Positions 9,032-17,834 of a DNA stretch of 64,000 nt are shown piece after piece; the first letter of the stretch is position 1; each line of letters opens with the position of its first letter. The position numbers were made by a program, and so were the translations under genes. Where the stretch lies: contig JAPPBY010000002.1 of NCBI GenBank assembly GCA_026702615.1, positions 35,427 through 99,426 on the forward strand, given 5' to 3'. This DNA comes from Chloroflexota bacterium (lineage in GTDB: Bacteria; Chloroflexota; Dehalococcoidia; Tepidiformales; Tepidiformaceae). Under the pieces are notes generated by a model. That model searched no databases, had not been told where the DNA came from, and was given only the letters and a program-made list of their open reading frames with translations.

Positions 9032-11475
9032 CGCGTCGGCACCTCCTCGAGCGTGGGCGCGCGGTAGACCCTCACCTCACCCTCCGCGAAGACCGTATCG
9101 AGAAACGTCTCGAACGCGGGGATGAGGCTGCCCCGGTAGCGCTCCCGCTCTTCGCGCCCGACGACGACGTAGGTGGCCCCAAGCTCCTCGAGGGCGCGGA
9201 CCACCTCCTCCGGGCCCGTGGCGGTGTAGACGGAATCGACGAGATCGCGGCGGTGGTCCACCTCGGGGGCGACCTCCTTCCCGCGCCAGGTGCGCTCGTG
9301 GCCGGGCCAGCCTACGGGCACCTGGAGACCGGTGCGGAAGCCCACGCGGCCAAACGACCCATAGCCGCCAGGGTCCTCAAGGAGGGCCTGACCCTCGTCG
9401 CCCGTTCTCCAGACCCGCCCGGACGCCTCCACAACGACGGCGTCGGGCTCGACGTTCTCGGCAAGCCACTCGATGAGGGCGTACTCGTCGGGGTAGTAGA
9501 AGTCGACGAAGTGGAGGCCGTCGAGACTAACGGCCTCGCGGAAGCCATCGGTGCGGTTGGGCATCATCGTCACGGCAAAGACGAGCGACCCGGCGAGCAG
9601 CAGTGTGGCGGGGGCAGCAAGGAACAACCGGGGCCGGGGAGCAACGAAACGGAGAGCGGCGACGAACACGACCGGGGAGGCGATGGAGAGGACGATCCAG
9701 GCCTGATAGGAGAGCTTGAAGACCGTGTTATGTCGCGGGACGAAGAAGAGCGCATCGCGGATGAACAGCAGCTCCGTCCCATACAAGAGGAGGAGGCCGA
9801 GGGTGGCGAGACCGGCGACGGGCGCGGCCGAGTGGCGTCGTTCGGCAAGCCTGATGGTGGCGAAGGCAAGCAGCCAGAGGACGGCGGCGTAGAAGGCCAG
9901 GGTGAGCCATCCACCCGCCCCGCGACTGGAGAAGGCGTCGCCGAGCCCGGCCTCCTCGGCGAAGATGCCGGCGGCACGGCCGGCGCCGGCGAGGATGATC
10001 CAGAGAAGGAACGGCAGTGCAGGAAGGAGGAACGCCAGGGCCAGATGCCCGAGGCGGATGGAGAGACCCGGGCGGGGCAGGGCCCAGGCGACCACGGGAA
10101 GGCTGAGGACGACAATCGTGCCCCAGAAGAGGAGGACATGCCGGATGCGGGTACCGGAGTCGCTGTAGGCGTAGAGGCCGCCGACGGAGCCACTGCTGAG
10201 ATCGACGATCCAGGGAGAGTAGGCAGCGAGGGCGAGGAGAGCGGGGACGGCAAGGTACGAGATGGCACCCGTCATCGCGGGGGCGGGCGCGCCGGCTCGA
10301 AGGTTCCTGGCCAGCACAGCGGCGAAGAGAACCGTCGAGAACGTGATGACGTCCCAGGTGTTGACGAATGCGAGACTGCCGAAGACGAGCGTCACCACGA
10401 GGAGCCACAGGGGACGGCGCCGGTGCTCGCGCCAGGAGAGGAGCCCGCGTCCCCGCCAGAGAGCGGCGCTGAGGGCGAGTGCGAGGATGATCCCGGGGAT
10501 GGCCATCACATGGGGGTGCAGGTCGCCAAGGAGGAAGCTGAAGAAGGGCACCTCCGTGATGACGTCGGTGTAGCCCGGCTGGGGGCCCCAGTAGGACATG
10601 CGGGACATGCGCCACCAGGCCCAGTGGTCAGTGGGGAACCAGCGTTCTGTTGAGTCGAGGGGTTGCCCGATACAGGAGTCGCCGGCGCCGACGCCGCAGC
10701 GAACGAGGCCCTCCACGCCGAAAGCGGTGTAGACGCCCTCAGAGGAGGCGCCGTGCGCGGAGGCGAGCTCGAAGATGCTCGCGAGGGGGCCGGCGAAGAG
10801 CAGGAGAAGCACGCCGCCTGCCGCGGCCATGGGAATCCAACGCCGGGCGCGGGCGCCGAGGAGCCAGCGCGCAAGCGCGGCGCAGATTGAGGCGGCGGCA
10901 ACGCCGGCGCTGGCGAAAACGGCAGCCAGGGAGAGGTTGTAGCCGGTCGCCGGCCAGACGTCGGCGGCGCCCGTCAACACGGCGGCCTGGAGGTAGCCGC
11001 CGTAGTAGTAGCTCGCGTTCTCGCCGGCAAACCAGGGATCGTGCGGGGGGTAGTCGGGGGAGACCAGCATGGCGTTGAGATAGAGGAAGTCCATCGGCTG
11101 CTCGGTGTGCGCGATATCGGGCGAGTGCGCGCGAACGAAGGCGTAGCCGAAGAAGAGCACCGAGAAGAGCACCGCGGCGACGGTGAGGCCACGGAGGGAG
11201 CGGCAAAGGGTCGCGAGGAAGCGGCGGTCGCGGACGGCGAGCACGACCATGGCGACGGCGAAGAGGGCGATCGCGAGGATGAAGCCGCCCCGCCCCGCAG
11301 GGAGGGCGCCCACGACCCGGAGGAGGAAGTAGCCGGTGGAGATGAGGGTGAGCCCCAGGGTGAAGGAAAGGCCCGCGCCGGCATCGGGAAAGCGGGCGAA
11401 GAGGCGGAAGGCGAGGGGCAGGGCCAACGCCGCGATGACGAGCGCGACACCCCAGAAAGCCAGGGCCTCAGTCAT
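9028..11475 (-). CDS. DUF2298 / Chlor_Arch_YYY (TIGR03662) membrane protein
   Basis: A strongly hydrophobic protein of 815 residues. It has the signature YYYGG (ASYYYGGYLQAAVL) in the loop around residue 160, the motif that gave the TIGR03662 family its name. The family is unusual in being found mainly in Chloroflexi and Archaea, and its partner family TIGR03663 is encoded two genes downstream here. Single-domain members are 700-900 residues long, which matches. The function is not known. Acidic loops such as AHTEQPMDFLYLN and the company of GT39-like proteins suggest a polyprenol-sugar-dependent transferase. It starts 9 bases after ftsY, so it is probably co-transcribed with the cell-division genes. 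Confidence 0.87.
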   Translation of the reverse strand: MTEALAFWGVALVIAALALPLAFRLFARFPDAGAGLSFTLGLTLISTGYFLLRVVGALPAGRGGFILAIALFAVAMVVLAVRDRRFLATLCRSLRGLTVAAVLFSVLFFGYAFVRAHSPDIAHTEQPMDFLYLNAMLVSPDYPPHDPWFAGENASYYYGGYLQAAVLTGAADVWPATGYNLSLAAVFASAGVAAASICAALARWLLGARARRWIPMAAAGGVLLLLFAGPLASIFELASAHGASSEGVYTAFGVEGLVRCGVGAGDSCIGQPLDSTERWFPTDHWAWWRMSRMSYWGPQPGYTDVITEVPFFSFLLGDLHPHVMAIPGIILALALSAALWRGRGLLSWREHRRRPLWLLVVTLVFGSLAFVNTWDVITFSTVLFAAVLARNLRAGAPAPAMTGAISYLAVPALLALAAYSPWIVDLSSGSVGGLYAYSDSGTRIRHVLLFWGTIVVLSLPVVAWALPRPGLSIRLGHLALAFLLPALPFLLWIILAGAGRAAGIFAEEAGLGDAFSSRGAGGWLTLAFYAAVLWLLAFATIRLAERRHSAAPVAGLATLGLLLLYGTELLFIRDALFFVPRHNTVFKLSYQAWIVLSIASPVVFVAALRFVAPRPRLFLAAPATLLLAGSLVFAVTMMPNRTDGFREAVSLDGLHFVDFYYPDEYALIEWLAENVEPDAVVVEASGRVWRTGDEGQALLEDPGGYGSFGRVGFRTGLQVPVGWPGHERTWRGKEVAPEVDHRRDLVDSVYTATGPEEVVRALEELGATYVVVGREERERYRGSLIPAFETFLDTVFAEGEVRVYRAPTLEEVPTR

Positions 11476-11484
11476 GGGGGAGCC

Positions 11485-12480
11485 TCACGCAAGGAGGGCG
11501 TCGACGAAGGTTTCGGCATCGAAGGGGGCGAGATCGCCCAGACCCTCACCGGTGCCGATGAGCCGCACGGGAACGCCGAGGTCGCTGGCGATGGCGAAGA
11601 CAATTCCACCACGGGCGGTGCCGTCGAGCTTGGCGAGAACGAGGCCGGTCACGCCGACGGCCTCGGTGAAGGCGCGGGCCTGGAGGAGGCCGTTCTGGCC
11701 GGTGGTGGCATCGAGGACGAGGAGGGTTTCGTGGGGGGCGTCGGGATGGCGGCGCTGGATGACGCGGGTGACCTTCTTCAGCTCCTCCATCAGGTTCGAC
11801 TTGGTATGCAGCCGGCCCGCGGTATCGATGATGGCGACGGCCGCGCCATCGGCTTCGGCGGCGGAGAGGGTGTCGAAGACGACGGCGCCGGGATCGCCGC
11901 CGGGCTGATGGGCGACGACGCGCACGTCGAGGCGTTCGCCCCACGTGCGGAGCTGGTCGATGGCGGCGGCGCGGAACGTATCGGCGGCAGCGAGGATGGG
12001 GGTGTAGCCGCCGGCGTTGAGGGCGGATGCGAGCTTGGCGATGGAGGTGGTCTTCCCGGCGCCGTTGACGCCGACGACGAGGATGACGAGCAGGTCCGGG
12101 AAGGGAGCGTCCCAGCGAGGCGGGTCGCCGGCGGGGGCTTCAAGGATGGCGATGAGCTCCGCGCGGAGAATGTCACGGACCTGGGCGGACGTGGTGGCGC
12201 GGGTCTCACGGACCTGCTCGCGAACGTTCTCGAGGATGCGCTCGGTGGTCGCGATGCCGGTGTCGGCGGTGATCAGAATCTCCTCAAGCTCCTCCCAGAG
12301 GTCGTCGTCGAAGTCGGGACGGTCGAAGAGGCGGCCGATCTGCCCGAGGAGGCCAGAGCGGCTGCGCGCGAGGGCGCGTCCTGACTGGGCCTCGATCTCC
12401 TCGACCTGCTCCGGGGTGAAGGCAGAATCTTCCGGGGACGGGGAGCCGTCGGGGTCCTGTTGTCTTCGCCAGAACCGCAT
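11485..12480 (-). CDS. ftsY: Signal recognition particle receptor FtsY
   Basis: SRP receptor GTPase of 331 residues that docks ribosome-SRP complexes at the membrane. A short acidic N-terminal region is followed by the NG domain. The P-loop is GVNGAGKTTSIAKL, then DTFRAAAIDQLRTW, DTAGRLHTKSNLMEELKK (the G3 region) and LAKLDGTARGG (the G4 region). I prefer the ATG at 12480 because GGAGG lies at suitable spacing before it. An ATG 48 bases further upstream adds only unrelated residues. It is 63 bases after smc, and the rnc-smc-ftsY order is conserved in many bacteria. Confidence 0.96.
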   Translation of the reverse strand: MRFWRRQQDPDGSPSPEDSAFTPEQVEEIEAQSGRALARSRSGLLGQIGRLFDRPDFDDDLWEELEEILITADTGIATTERILENVREQVRETRATTSAQVRDILRAELIAILEAPAGDPPRWDAPFPDLLVILVVGVNGAGKTTSIAKLASALNAGGYTPILAAADTFRAAAIDQLRTWGERLDVRVVAHQPGGDPGAVVFDTLSAAEADGAAVAIIDTAGRLHTKSNLMEELKKVTRVIQRRHPDAPHETLLVLDATTGQNGLLQARAFTEAVGVTGLVLAKLDGTARGGIVFAIASDLGVPVRLIGTGEGLGDLAPFDAETFVDALLA

Positions 12481-12543
12481 CGCCCCTCCACGAACGCCAG
12501 CCCGGCGCCGCCCCGGATTCTCCCCCAAGGCCCCAGACCGGTG

Positions 12544-15500
12544 CTAGCGGCTCCCGGCCTCCACGGCCGCTCGCGGCCCGGCGGGAGCCTCCTCAGGGGC
12601 CTCGCCATCCGAGGTCTCCACTTCCTGAGCCTCGCTCGGCGGGACGCCCCCGGGGAGATCTGAGAGGCGAAGGGAGAGCGTGCTGGAAACGCCGCCGGGG
12701 CCCATCGAGACGCCGTAGATGGCGTCAGTGGACTCAATCGTGCGGCGGTTGTGGGTCACGATGAGGAACTGGGTGCGGTCGGCAAGACGGGCGAGCTCGG
12801 CGACGAAGCGGCCGACGTTCGCCTCGTCGAGGGCCGCATCGACCTCATCGAGGACGCAGAAGGGAGCGGGGTTCACGGAGAGGAGGGAGAACAGAAGGGC
12901 GACGGCCGTGAGCGAGCGCTCGCCGCCGGAGAGGAGGCTGAGGGTGCTGAGGCGCTTGCCGGGGGGCTGGGCTTCGATCTCGATGCCGGAATCGATGATG
13001 TCGTCGGGGTCGAGCAGCTTGAGGCGAGCAGCGCCTCCGCCGAAGAAGGCCGTGAAGTAGTTGCCGAAGGCGGAGTCGACCTCGGCGAAGGTGGCGCGGA
13101 AGCGGGTCCGTATCTCGCCATTGAGCTCGGCGATGGCGCTCTGGAGCTGGGCCTCGGCGTCGGTGAGGTCCTGGACCTGCTCGGTGAGGAAGGCGTGGCG
13201 CTCCTCGCTCTCGCGAAAGTCGTCGGGCGCCTCCTGGTTGATGGGCCCCAACTTGCGGATGGCGGCCCGCACCTCCTCGATCTCGCGCTCGGTGGCGTCG
13301 AGGTCGGGAGCGTCGTCGCCCGAGGCGGGGGCGTCGAGCCCACCGCCGGGAGTCAGGCCCTCGCGAGCCATCTCGGTGCGCAGCGTTTCGAGCCGCTCGC
13401 GAGCGCGGTCGAGGGCAGCTTCGAGATCCAGATGGCGGCGGCGCGACTCAAGGAGAGCGGTCTGCGCTTCGCCGTATTCGGCCTGCACGGCGCGCTCGTG
13501 CGTCTCGAGGCGTAGCAGCTCGTCGCGGTCGGGGGCGCTGTCGTCGGTGGAGTTCTCCTGATCGATCTTGAGCTGCTCGAGCTCCTCGGTCTGACGCTCG
13601 ATCGCCTCGGCGAAGTTGCCGGCCTCAAGCTCGAGGTTCTGGGCGCGGAGGATGCGCTGCGCGATCTGGGACGAGAGGCGCTCGATGGCGCGCTTCTGCT
13701 GCTCGCGGGCAAGCGCGTGGGCCCTGGCCTCGCCCTCGGCGGAGGCGAGCCGGGCGCTGGCCCCGGAGACCTCCTCGACCGCTTCCTCGGCACGGGTCGG
13801 GGCGGCTTCGAGGTCGGGGGCGAGGGACTCGAGCTCGGCGCCCAGCTCCTCGCGGCGAGCGGTGAGTTGGGCGAGGAGGGCGCGCGCGTCCTGGGCGGCC
13901 TGCTCATCGACGAAACTGCCGGCGAGCTCGCGTCGGCGGGCAAGGACGTGGGTCATCTCGCGCCGGATGCGGTGGAGGCGATCCCGCTCCCGCTCGCGGG
14001 CCCGCAGGGCGTCATCGAGGGCGGTACGGCTCTCCTCGTGGGCGTGGTCGCTCTCCTCGACGAGGCGGGAGAGGCGTTCGACGGTCTCGCGGGCGCTCTC
14101 GACCTGGTCGCGGTTGGCTTTGACGACTTCCTCAAGGTCGGCGATCTGGCCGGGGAGCTCGTCGATTTCGCGCTGGCGAGTGAAGCTGAAAGGGCTCTCG
14201 GAGTCGGAAGCGAGGCCGCCGGTGATGACGCCCGAGGGGTCGAGGAAGACGCCGTCGAGGGTGACGACGGCGCCGAGGCCGCGGGTAAGCATGCGCCTGG
14301 CGACGCGCATGTCCTCGACGACGATGATGCGGCCGAGGAGGGTATCGACGAGGTCGCGGAAGCGCGCCTCGCAACGGACGAGTCGGGAGGCGACGCCGAC
14401 GACGCCGCGCTCCTTCTGGAGGTTCAGCGGGTAGACCTTGCGCAGGCCATCGAGGGGGAGGAACTGAGCGCGTCCGCGCGCGCCCTCGCGCAGAAGATCG
14501 ATGGCCTGAAGCGCCTCGGCTTCGTGCTCGACGATGATGGCGTGGAGGTGGTTTTCGAGGGCGGCGTTGATTGCCGCCTCAAGGCCGGCGGGAACGCGGA
14601 GGTGTCGGGAGAAGAGGCCAACGACGCCGGTCACTTCGGGCGCTTCGCCAAGACTGCCCGGCTTCACGTTCTCGATGAGCACCTGGCCCATGATGAGGGC
14701 GTTGCGCGTGCCGGTGGCGATGCCCTCGCTCTCGGCCTGGACTCGCTTGAGCACTTCGAGGCGCCCCTGGAGATGGTCCAGCTGGCGAAGGGGTCCCTTC
14801 CCGGCCTCTTCGAGCTCACGCAACTCGTTCTGGACGCGGGCGAGGCGCTCGCGGGCGCCCGCGGCGGCCTGGCGAGCCTCCAGGAGGCTCGACTCGGCCG
14901 CGGCGGCGCGCTCGCTCAGCTCCGCGCGGCGGCGGCGGTAGGCGACGAAGTCGAGGAGCAGCTGCCTGCGACGCTCGTTGATAGTCTCCGCCTCGGGGCC
15001 CTCGGCAGGGCCGCGAACGGCACGCTCCGCGGCGGCGCCTTGCTCCCGAATGCGCTCTTCGAGGGCGGCGAGCTGGCCGCGGAGCTCCTCGGCCCGGCGG
15101 TGGAGCGCCGAGTCCTCCCGCTGGGCAGCGGTGAGGGCCTCGCGGGCGCGCTCAAGGGTGACCCGGAGGGCTTCGATCTCGTCGGTCAGCTCCATCGCAC
15201 GCCGTCCGCTCTCAAGGTCGGCGGCGGCGAGGGTGGCCTTCTCGCCTTCGAGCGCTTCGACCTCGGTGCGAATCTCGCCGTGGCGGGTGGTGGTCATGCT
15301 GTGGCGTTCGCGGTCGAGGATGAGGGCGTGCTCAAGGGAGCGGGTGCGGCCTTCGAGGTCGTTGCGGGCGCCATCGCGGCGGGCGACTGCCTCGCGGCGC
15401 CTCCCGATCTCCTCGCCGAGGGCCTGGAGCTGCTCTTCGAGCGTGGTGACGCGCGACTCGGCGTTCTCGTCCTCAGCGCCGCGCTGGTCGAGCTCGGCCT

Positions 15501-16233
15501 GGGCGCGGGCGATGGCGGTGCGGGTCTCGCTCCAGCGGGAGGAATAGAGCTGGCGGAGGAGCGTTGCGAGGCGGGCGGAGAGATCGCGATGCTCGCTGGC
15601 GCGGTTAGCCTGGCGGCGGAGGAGGCGGAGGCGGGGTTCCAGCTCGTCGATGATGATCTGGACCTTCGCCATGTTCTCGCGCGTGCTCTCAAGGCGGTTG
15701 TGGGCGTCGGCGATCTTCGTGCGGAAGGGCTTGACGTCGGCGGCCTCATCGATCAGCGAGCGGCGCTCCTGGGGGGAGAGGCTGAGCACCTCGTCGACCA
15801 TGCCCTGGCCCATGATGGCGTAGCTGTTCTGGCCGACGTTGGCCTTCTGGAGGAGGTCGTTGAGGTCGCGCAGGCGGATGCGGGAGCCGTTCAGGAGGTA
15901 CTCGGTGTCGCCGTCGCGATAGGCGCGGCGACCGATCTGGATCTCGCTGTAGTCGAGGGGGAGCCAGCCGTCACTGTTGTCGAGGGTGAGGGTGACCTCG
16001 GCCATGCCGAGGGGAGGGCGGTCGCCGGCGCCGGAAAAGATGACGTCTTCCTGCTTGCGGGCGCGGAGGAGACGCAACCCCTGCTCGCCGAGGACCCAGC
16101 GAACGGCATCGGCGACGTTGCTCTTGCCCGAGCCGTTGGGGCCGATGATGGCGGTGACGCCGGAGCCGAACTCGAAGGTGGTCTCCGGGGCGAAGCTCTT
16201 GAATCCCTGAAGCGTGAGGCGCTTGACGTACAC
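12544..16233 (-). CDS. smc: Chromosome partition protein SMC
   Basis: SMC ATPase of 1229 residues, at the long end for the family, which compacts and segregates the chromosome together with ScpA and ScpB. The Walker A motif GPNGSGKS is at residues 31-38. Two long coiled-coil arms flank a hinge near the middle (the region with VTGVVGLFSRHLRVPAGLE). The C-terminal head carries the signature LSGGERSLTAVALLF, the Walker B stretch FCVLDEVDAALDEANV and the H-loop IVTHNRRT. It begins 3 bases after rnc. ScpA is encoded far away in this window (56772). A 1100-codon open frame on the opposite strand is only a shadow of this gene's codon bias. Confidence 0.97.
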   Translation of the reverse strand: MYVKRLTLQGFKSFAPETTFEFGSGVTAIIGPNGSGKSNVADAVRWVLGEQGLRLLRARKQEDVIFSGAGDRPPLGMAEVTLTLDNSDGWLPLDYSEIQIGRRAYRDGDTEYLLNGSRIRLRDLNDLLQKANVGQNSYAIMGQGMVDEVLSLSPQERRSLIDEAADVKPFRTKIADAHNRLESTRENMAKVQIIIDELEPRLRLLRRQANRASEHRDLSARLATLLRQLYSSRWSETRTAIARAQAELDQRGAEDENAESRVTTLEEQLQALGEEIGRRREAVARRDGARNDLEGRTRSLEHALILDRERHSMTTTRHGEIRTEVEALEGEKATLAAADLESGRRAMELTDEIEALRVTLERAREALTAAQREDSALHRRAEELRGQLAALEERIREQGAAAERAVRGPAEGPEAETINERRRQLLLDFVAYRRRRAELSERAAAAESSLLEARQAAAGARERLARVQNELRELEEAGKGPLRQLDHLQGRLEVLKRVQAESEGIATGTRNALIMGQVLIENVKPGSLGEAPEVTGVVGLFSRHLRVPAGLEAAINAALENHLHAIIVEHEAEALQAIDLLREGARGRAQFLPLDGLRKVYPLNLQKERGVVGVASRLVRCEARFRDLVDTLLGRIIVVEDMRVARRMLTRGLGAVVTLDGVFLDPSGVITGGLASDSESPFSFTRQREIDELPGQIADLEEVVKANRDQVESARETVERLSRLVEESDHAHEESRTALDDALRARERERDRLHRIRREMTHVLARRRELAGSFVDEQAAQDARALLAQLTARREELGAELESLAPDLEAAPTRAEEAVEEVSGASARLASAEGEARAHALAREQQKRAIERLSSQIAQRILRAQNLELEAGNFAEAIERQTEELEQLKIDQENSTDDSAPDRDELLRLETHERAVQAEYGEAQTALLESRRRHLDLEAALDRARERLETLRTEMAREGLTPGGGLDAPASGDDAPDLDATEREIEEVRAAIRKLGPINQEAPDDFRESEERHAFLTEQVQDLTDAEAQLQSAIAELNGEIRTRFRATFAEVDSAFGNYFTAFFGGGAARLKLLDPDDIIDSGIEIEAQPPGKRLSTLSLLSGGERSLTAVALLFSLLSVNPAPFCVLDEVDAALDEANVGRFVAELARLADRTQFLIVTHNRRTIESTDAIYGVSMGPGGVSSTLSLRLSDLPGGVPPSEAQEVETSDGEAPEEAPAGPRAAVEAGSR

Positions 16234-16236
16234 GGG

Positions 16237-16983
16237 TCAGGCTCCCACGGGGACGCTGGTGGCGGTTTCGACGGAGAGGGCGGCGTGGGCCTGGCGGGCC
16301 GCCTCGTGCTGGGCGGCGCGCTTGCTCGACCCGCTTCCACGACCAAGCATCTCACCGGAAACGCGAACCTCCACCACGAATCGACGCCCCTCCTCCTCGG
16401 CCTGCTCCGCGACAGTGACATAGTCCGGGGGCTGGTGCCAGCGCGCCTGCACGAGGTGCTGGAGCGCGGACTTGGGATCGAGGGAAGGACCGCCGTCTCG
16501 CATGGAGTCGATCTCGGGTTTGAGCAGGCGGAGAGCGAGGGCGCGAGCGACCGTGAGCCCGTGGGCGCGGTAGACCGCTCCGACAACCGCCTCGAAGGCG
16601 CCGGCGAGGTTGCGCTCGCGGTCACGACCGCCGGCGGCCTCCTCGCCACGACCGAGGATCAGGTAGCCGCCGAGGTCGAGGCGGCGGGCGGCCTTGGCGA
16701 GGGTGCTGCCGCGAACGATCTCCGCGCGCATACGGGTGAGTTCGCCCTCAGCGGCCTCGGGATAGGCGCGGAACAGCTCGTTCGCGACGACCATGCCGAG
16801 GATGGAATCGCCGAGGAATTCGAGACGCTCGTTGGGCGTCGCCTGGGAAGAACTCTCGTTGGGGTAGGAGGCGTGCGTGAGGGCCTCGCAGAGGAGATCA
16901 TCGGGGAGGGGCTTGATGCCAAGCCTCTCCGCCAGGTCGCCACTGCGCGGGGGCGACTGGACCACGGTGGCCGTGCTCTCCAA
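16237..16983 (-). CDS. rnc: Ribonuclease III
   Basis: Double-strand-specific endoribonuclease of 248 residues acting in rRNA and mRNA processing. The nuclease domain has the signature NERLEFLGDSILG with its catalytic acids, and the second acid in NLAGAFEAVVGAVY. The C-terminal double-strand RNA-binding domain includes GRGSGSSKRAAQHEAARQA. The start is a TTG at 16983. A stop codon lies in frame 18 bases upstream and there is no ATG or GTG between, so the TTG is the only reasonable choice. It is the first gene of the long minus-strand string and has a good promoter 36-65 bases upstream. Confidence 0.95.
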   Translation of the reverse strand: MESTATVVQSPPRSGDLAERLGIKPLPDDLLCEALTHASYPNESSSQATPNERLEFLGDSILGMVVANELFRAYPEAAEGELTRMRAEIVRGSTLAKAARRLDLGGYLILGRGEEAAGGRDRERNLAGAFEAVVGAVYRAHGLTVARALALRLLKPEIDSMRDGGPSLDPKSALQHLVQARWHQPPDYVTVAEQAEEEGRRFVVEVRVSGEMLGRGSGSSKRAAQHEAARQAHAALSVETATSVPVGA

Positions 16984-17018
16984 GATGCCCCCACCATCTC
17001 AATTGTTAGGGTTCCTTG

Positions 17019-17048
17019 ATCATATCGGCGGGCGTTTGAAAGTGTCAA
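17019..17048 (-). promoter_or_regulatory. Sigma-70 promoter for rnc-smc-ftsY string
   Basis: Read on the minus strand: TTGACA at 17043-17048, an 18-base spacer and TATGAT at 17019-17024. This is close to consensus and is the best promoter seen in the window. It points into rnc, whose start codon is 36 bases further on. It overlaps an opposing promoter for the zinc-finger gene, so the two probably compete for polymerase. Confidence 0.75.
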
Positions 17049-17063
17049 GAAATTGTCTATTCT
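17036..17063 (+). promoter_or_regulatory. Probable promoter for zinc-finger/HTH gene
   Basis: TTGAAA at 17036-17041, a 16-base spacer and TATTCT at 17058-17063, leading to the ATG at 17076 with a leader of only about 6 bases. The -35 elements of this and the opposing rnc promoter lie within 13 bases of each other on opposite strands. Confidence 0.5.
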
Positions 17064-17075
17064 CAGGGTCCATCC

Positions 17076-17471
17076 ATGACTGAGACTGCTTCATCCGATT
17101 CGTGCTCGATCTGCACCGAGCCCGTCGAGCCCCACACCGAGTCGTACTGCAACGCGTGCGGACGGCTGTTCCACCTGAATCAGCGGGAGGATCTGCCGGG
17201 CCGTGATTGCGGCACGGTCTCGCTGAGCGAGACGCACCTGGCGCTGGTGTTCGCGTGCAACGCCTGCCTGGAGGCGGCGGAACCGGTCGCGCCGACCCTG
17301 GAGGCGGTGCTGGACCTCTCGGAGGCAGCGCTGGCGACCGGGCTGAGCGAGGGCGAGCTGGAGGCGGAGGCGGCCGCGGGGCAGATCTCGCACCGGCGCA
17401 CGGCGGGCGGGTCGCTGTTGTTCGATCGAGAGGCGGTCGAGGCCCTCCTGCGGACAAGGGGAACGGCATGA
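17076..17471 (+). CDS. Small zinc-finger protein with MerR/excisionase-like HTH
   Basis: A 131-residue protein in two parts. The N-terminal 65 residues carry eight possible zinc ligands: Cys10, Cys13, Cys25, Cys28, His33, Cys45, Cys61 and Cys64, mostly in C-x2-C pairs, resembling a RING or treble-clef finger. Residues 77-128 look like a small MerR/excisionase winged helix-turn-helix (LSEAALATGLSEGELEAEAA, then ISHRRTAGGSLLFDREAVEA). It could be a transcription regulator, but I know of no named family with this pairing. It overlaps the next gene, a small membrane protein, by four bases (ATGA), so the pair should act together. Its promoter overlaps that of rnc. Confidence 0.7.
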   Translation: MTETASSDSCSICTEPVEPHTESYCNACGRLFHLNQREDLPGRDCGTVSLSETHLALVFACNACLEAAEPVAPTLEAVLDLSEAALATGLSEGELEAEAAAGQISHRRTAGGSLLFDREAVEALLRTRGTA

Positions 17472-17779
17472 GTCCTTCACGACGGCGTCGACGGCGTATC
17501 CGGGGTCCCGTGGAGGGCGGGAGCGAGGCGGCCACGAAGCAGCAGGCGCCGCCGCCACCCCTGCCCGAGTGGAAGTGGCGCACGATGCCGGTGTTCATCG
17601 CGCTCTCGGCGGGTCTGTTCGTGGGGCTCTACCTGGGGATGGTGGCAACGGGGACAGGGATCGCGGCGACGGTCATCTTCCTGATCGTGGCGGGCATGCT
17701 GGGCATCTCCGTTTCCCGCTACGTGATGCGATTGCTCATGCAGCGCGGGATCATCAAACCCCAGGCGAGGCGCCGCTGA
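17468..17779 (+). CDS. Small two-helix membrane protein
   Basis: A 103-residue protein. It has a basic, Arg-rich N-terminus and a short proline stretch, then two adjacent hydrophobic helices from about residue 40 to 88 (VFIALSAGLFVGLYLGMV and IAATVIFLIVAGMLGISV), and a basic C-terminal tail. The positive-inside rule puts both ends in the cytoplasm. No family is recognised. The ATG overlaps the stop codon of the zinc-finger gene. Confidence 0.65.
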   Translation: MSPSRRRRRRIRGPVEGGSEAATKQQAPPPPLPEWKWRTMPVFIALSAGLFVGLYLGMVATGTGIAATVIFLIVAGMLGISVSRYVMRLLMQRGIIKPQARRR

Positions 17780-17834
17780 CCTTGGGACGCTCCCGGCTGT
17801 GGCATGATGCCGCGACCCACGCAGGGGGAAGGCG

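Noticed and set aside
13717..17019. A 1100-codon open frame on the plus strand opposite smc and rnc
   Set aside because: It is rich in Gly, Ala, Glu and Asp with no domain, and arises from the codon bias of the smc gene on the other strand. SMC and RNase III motifs are clear on the minus strand.
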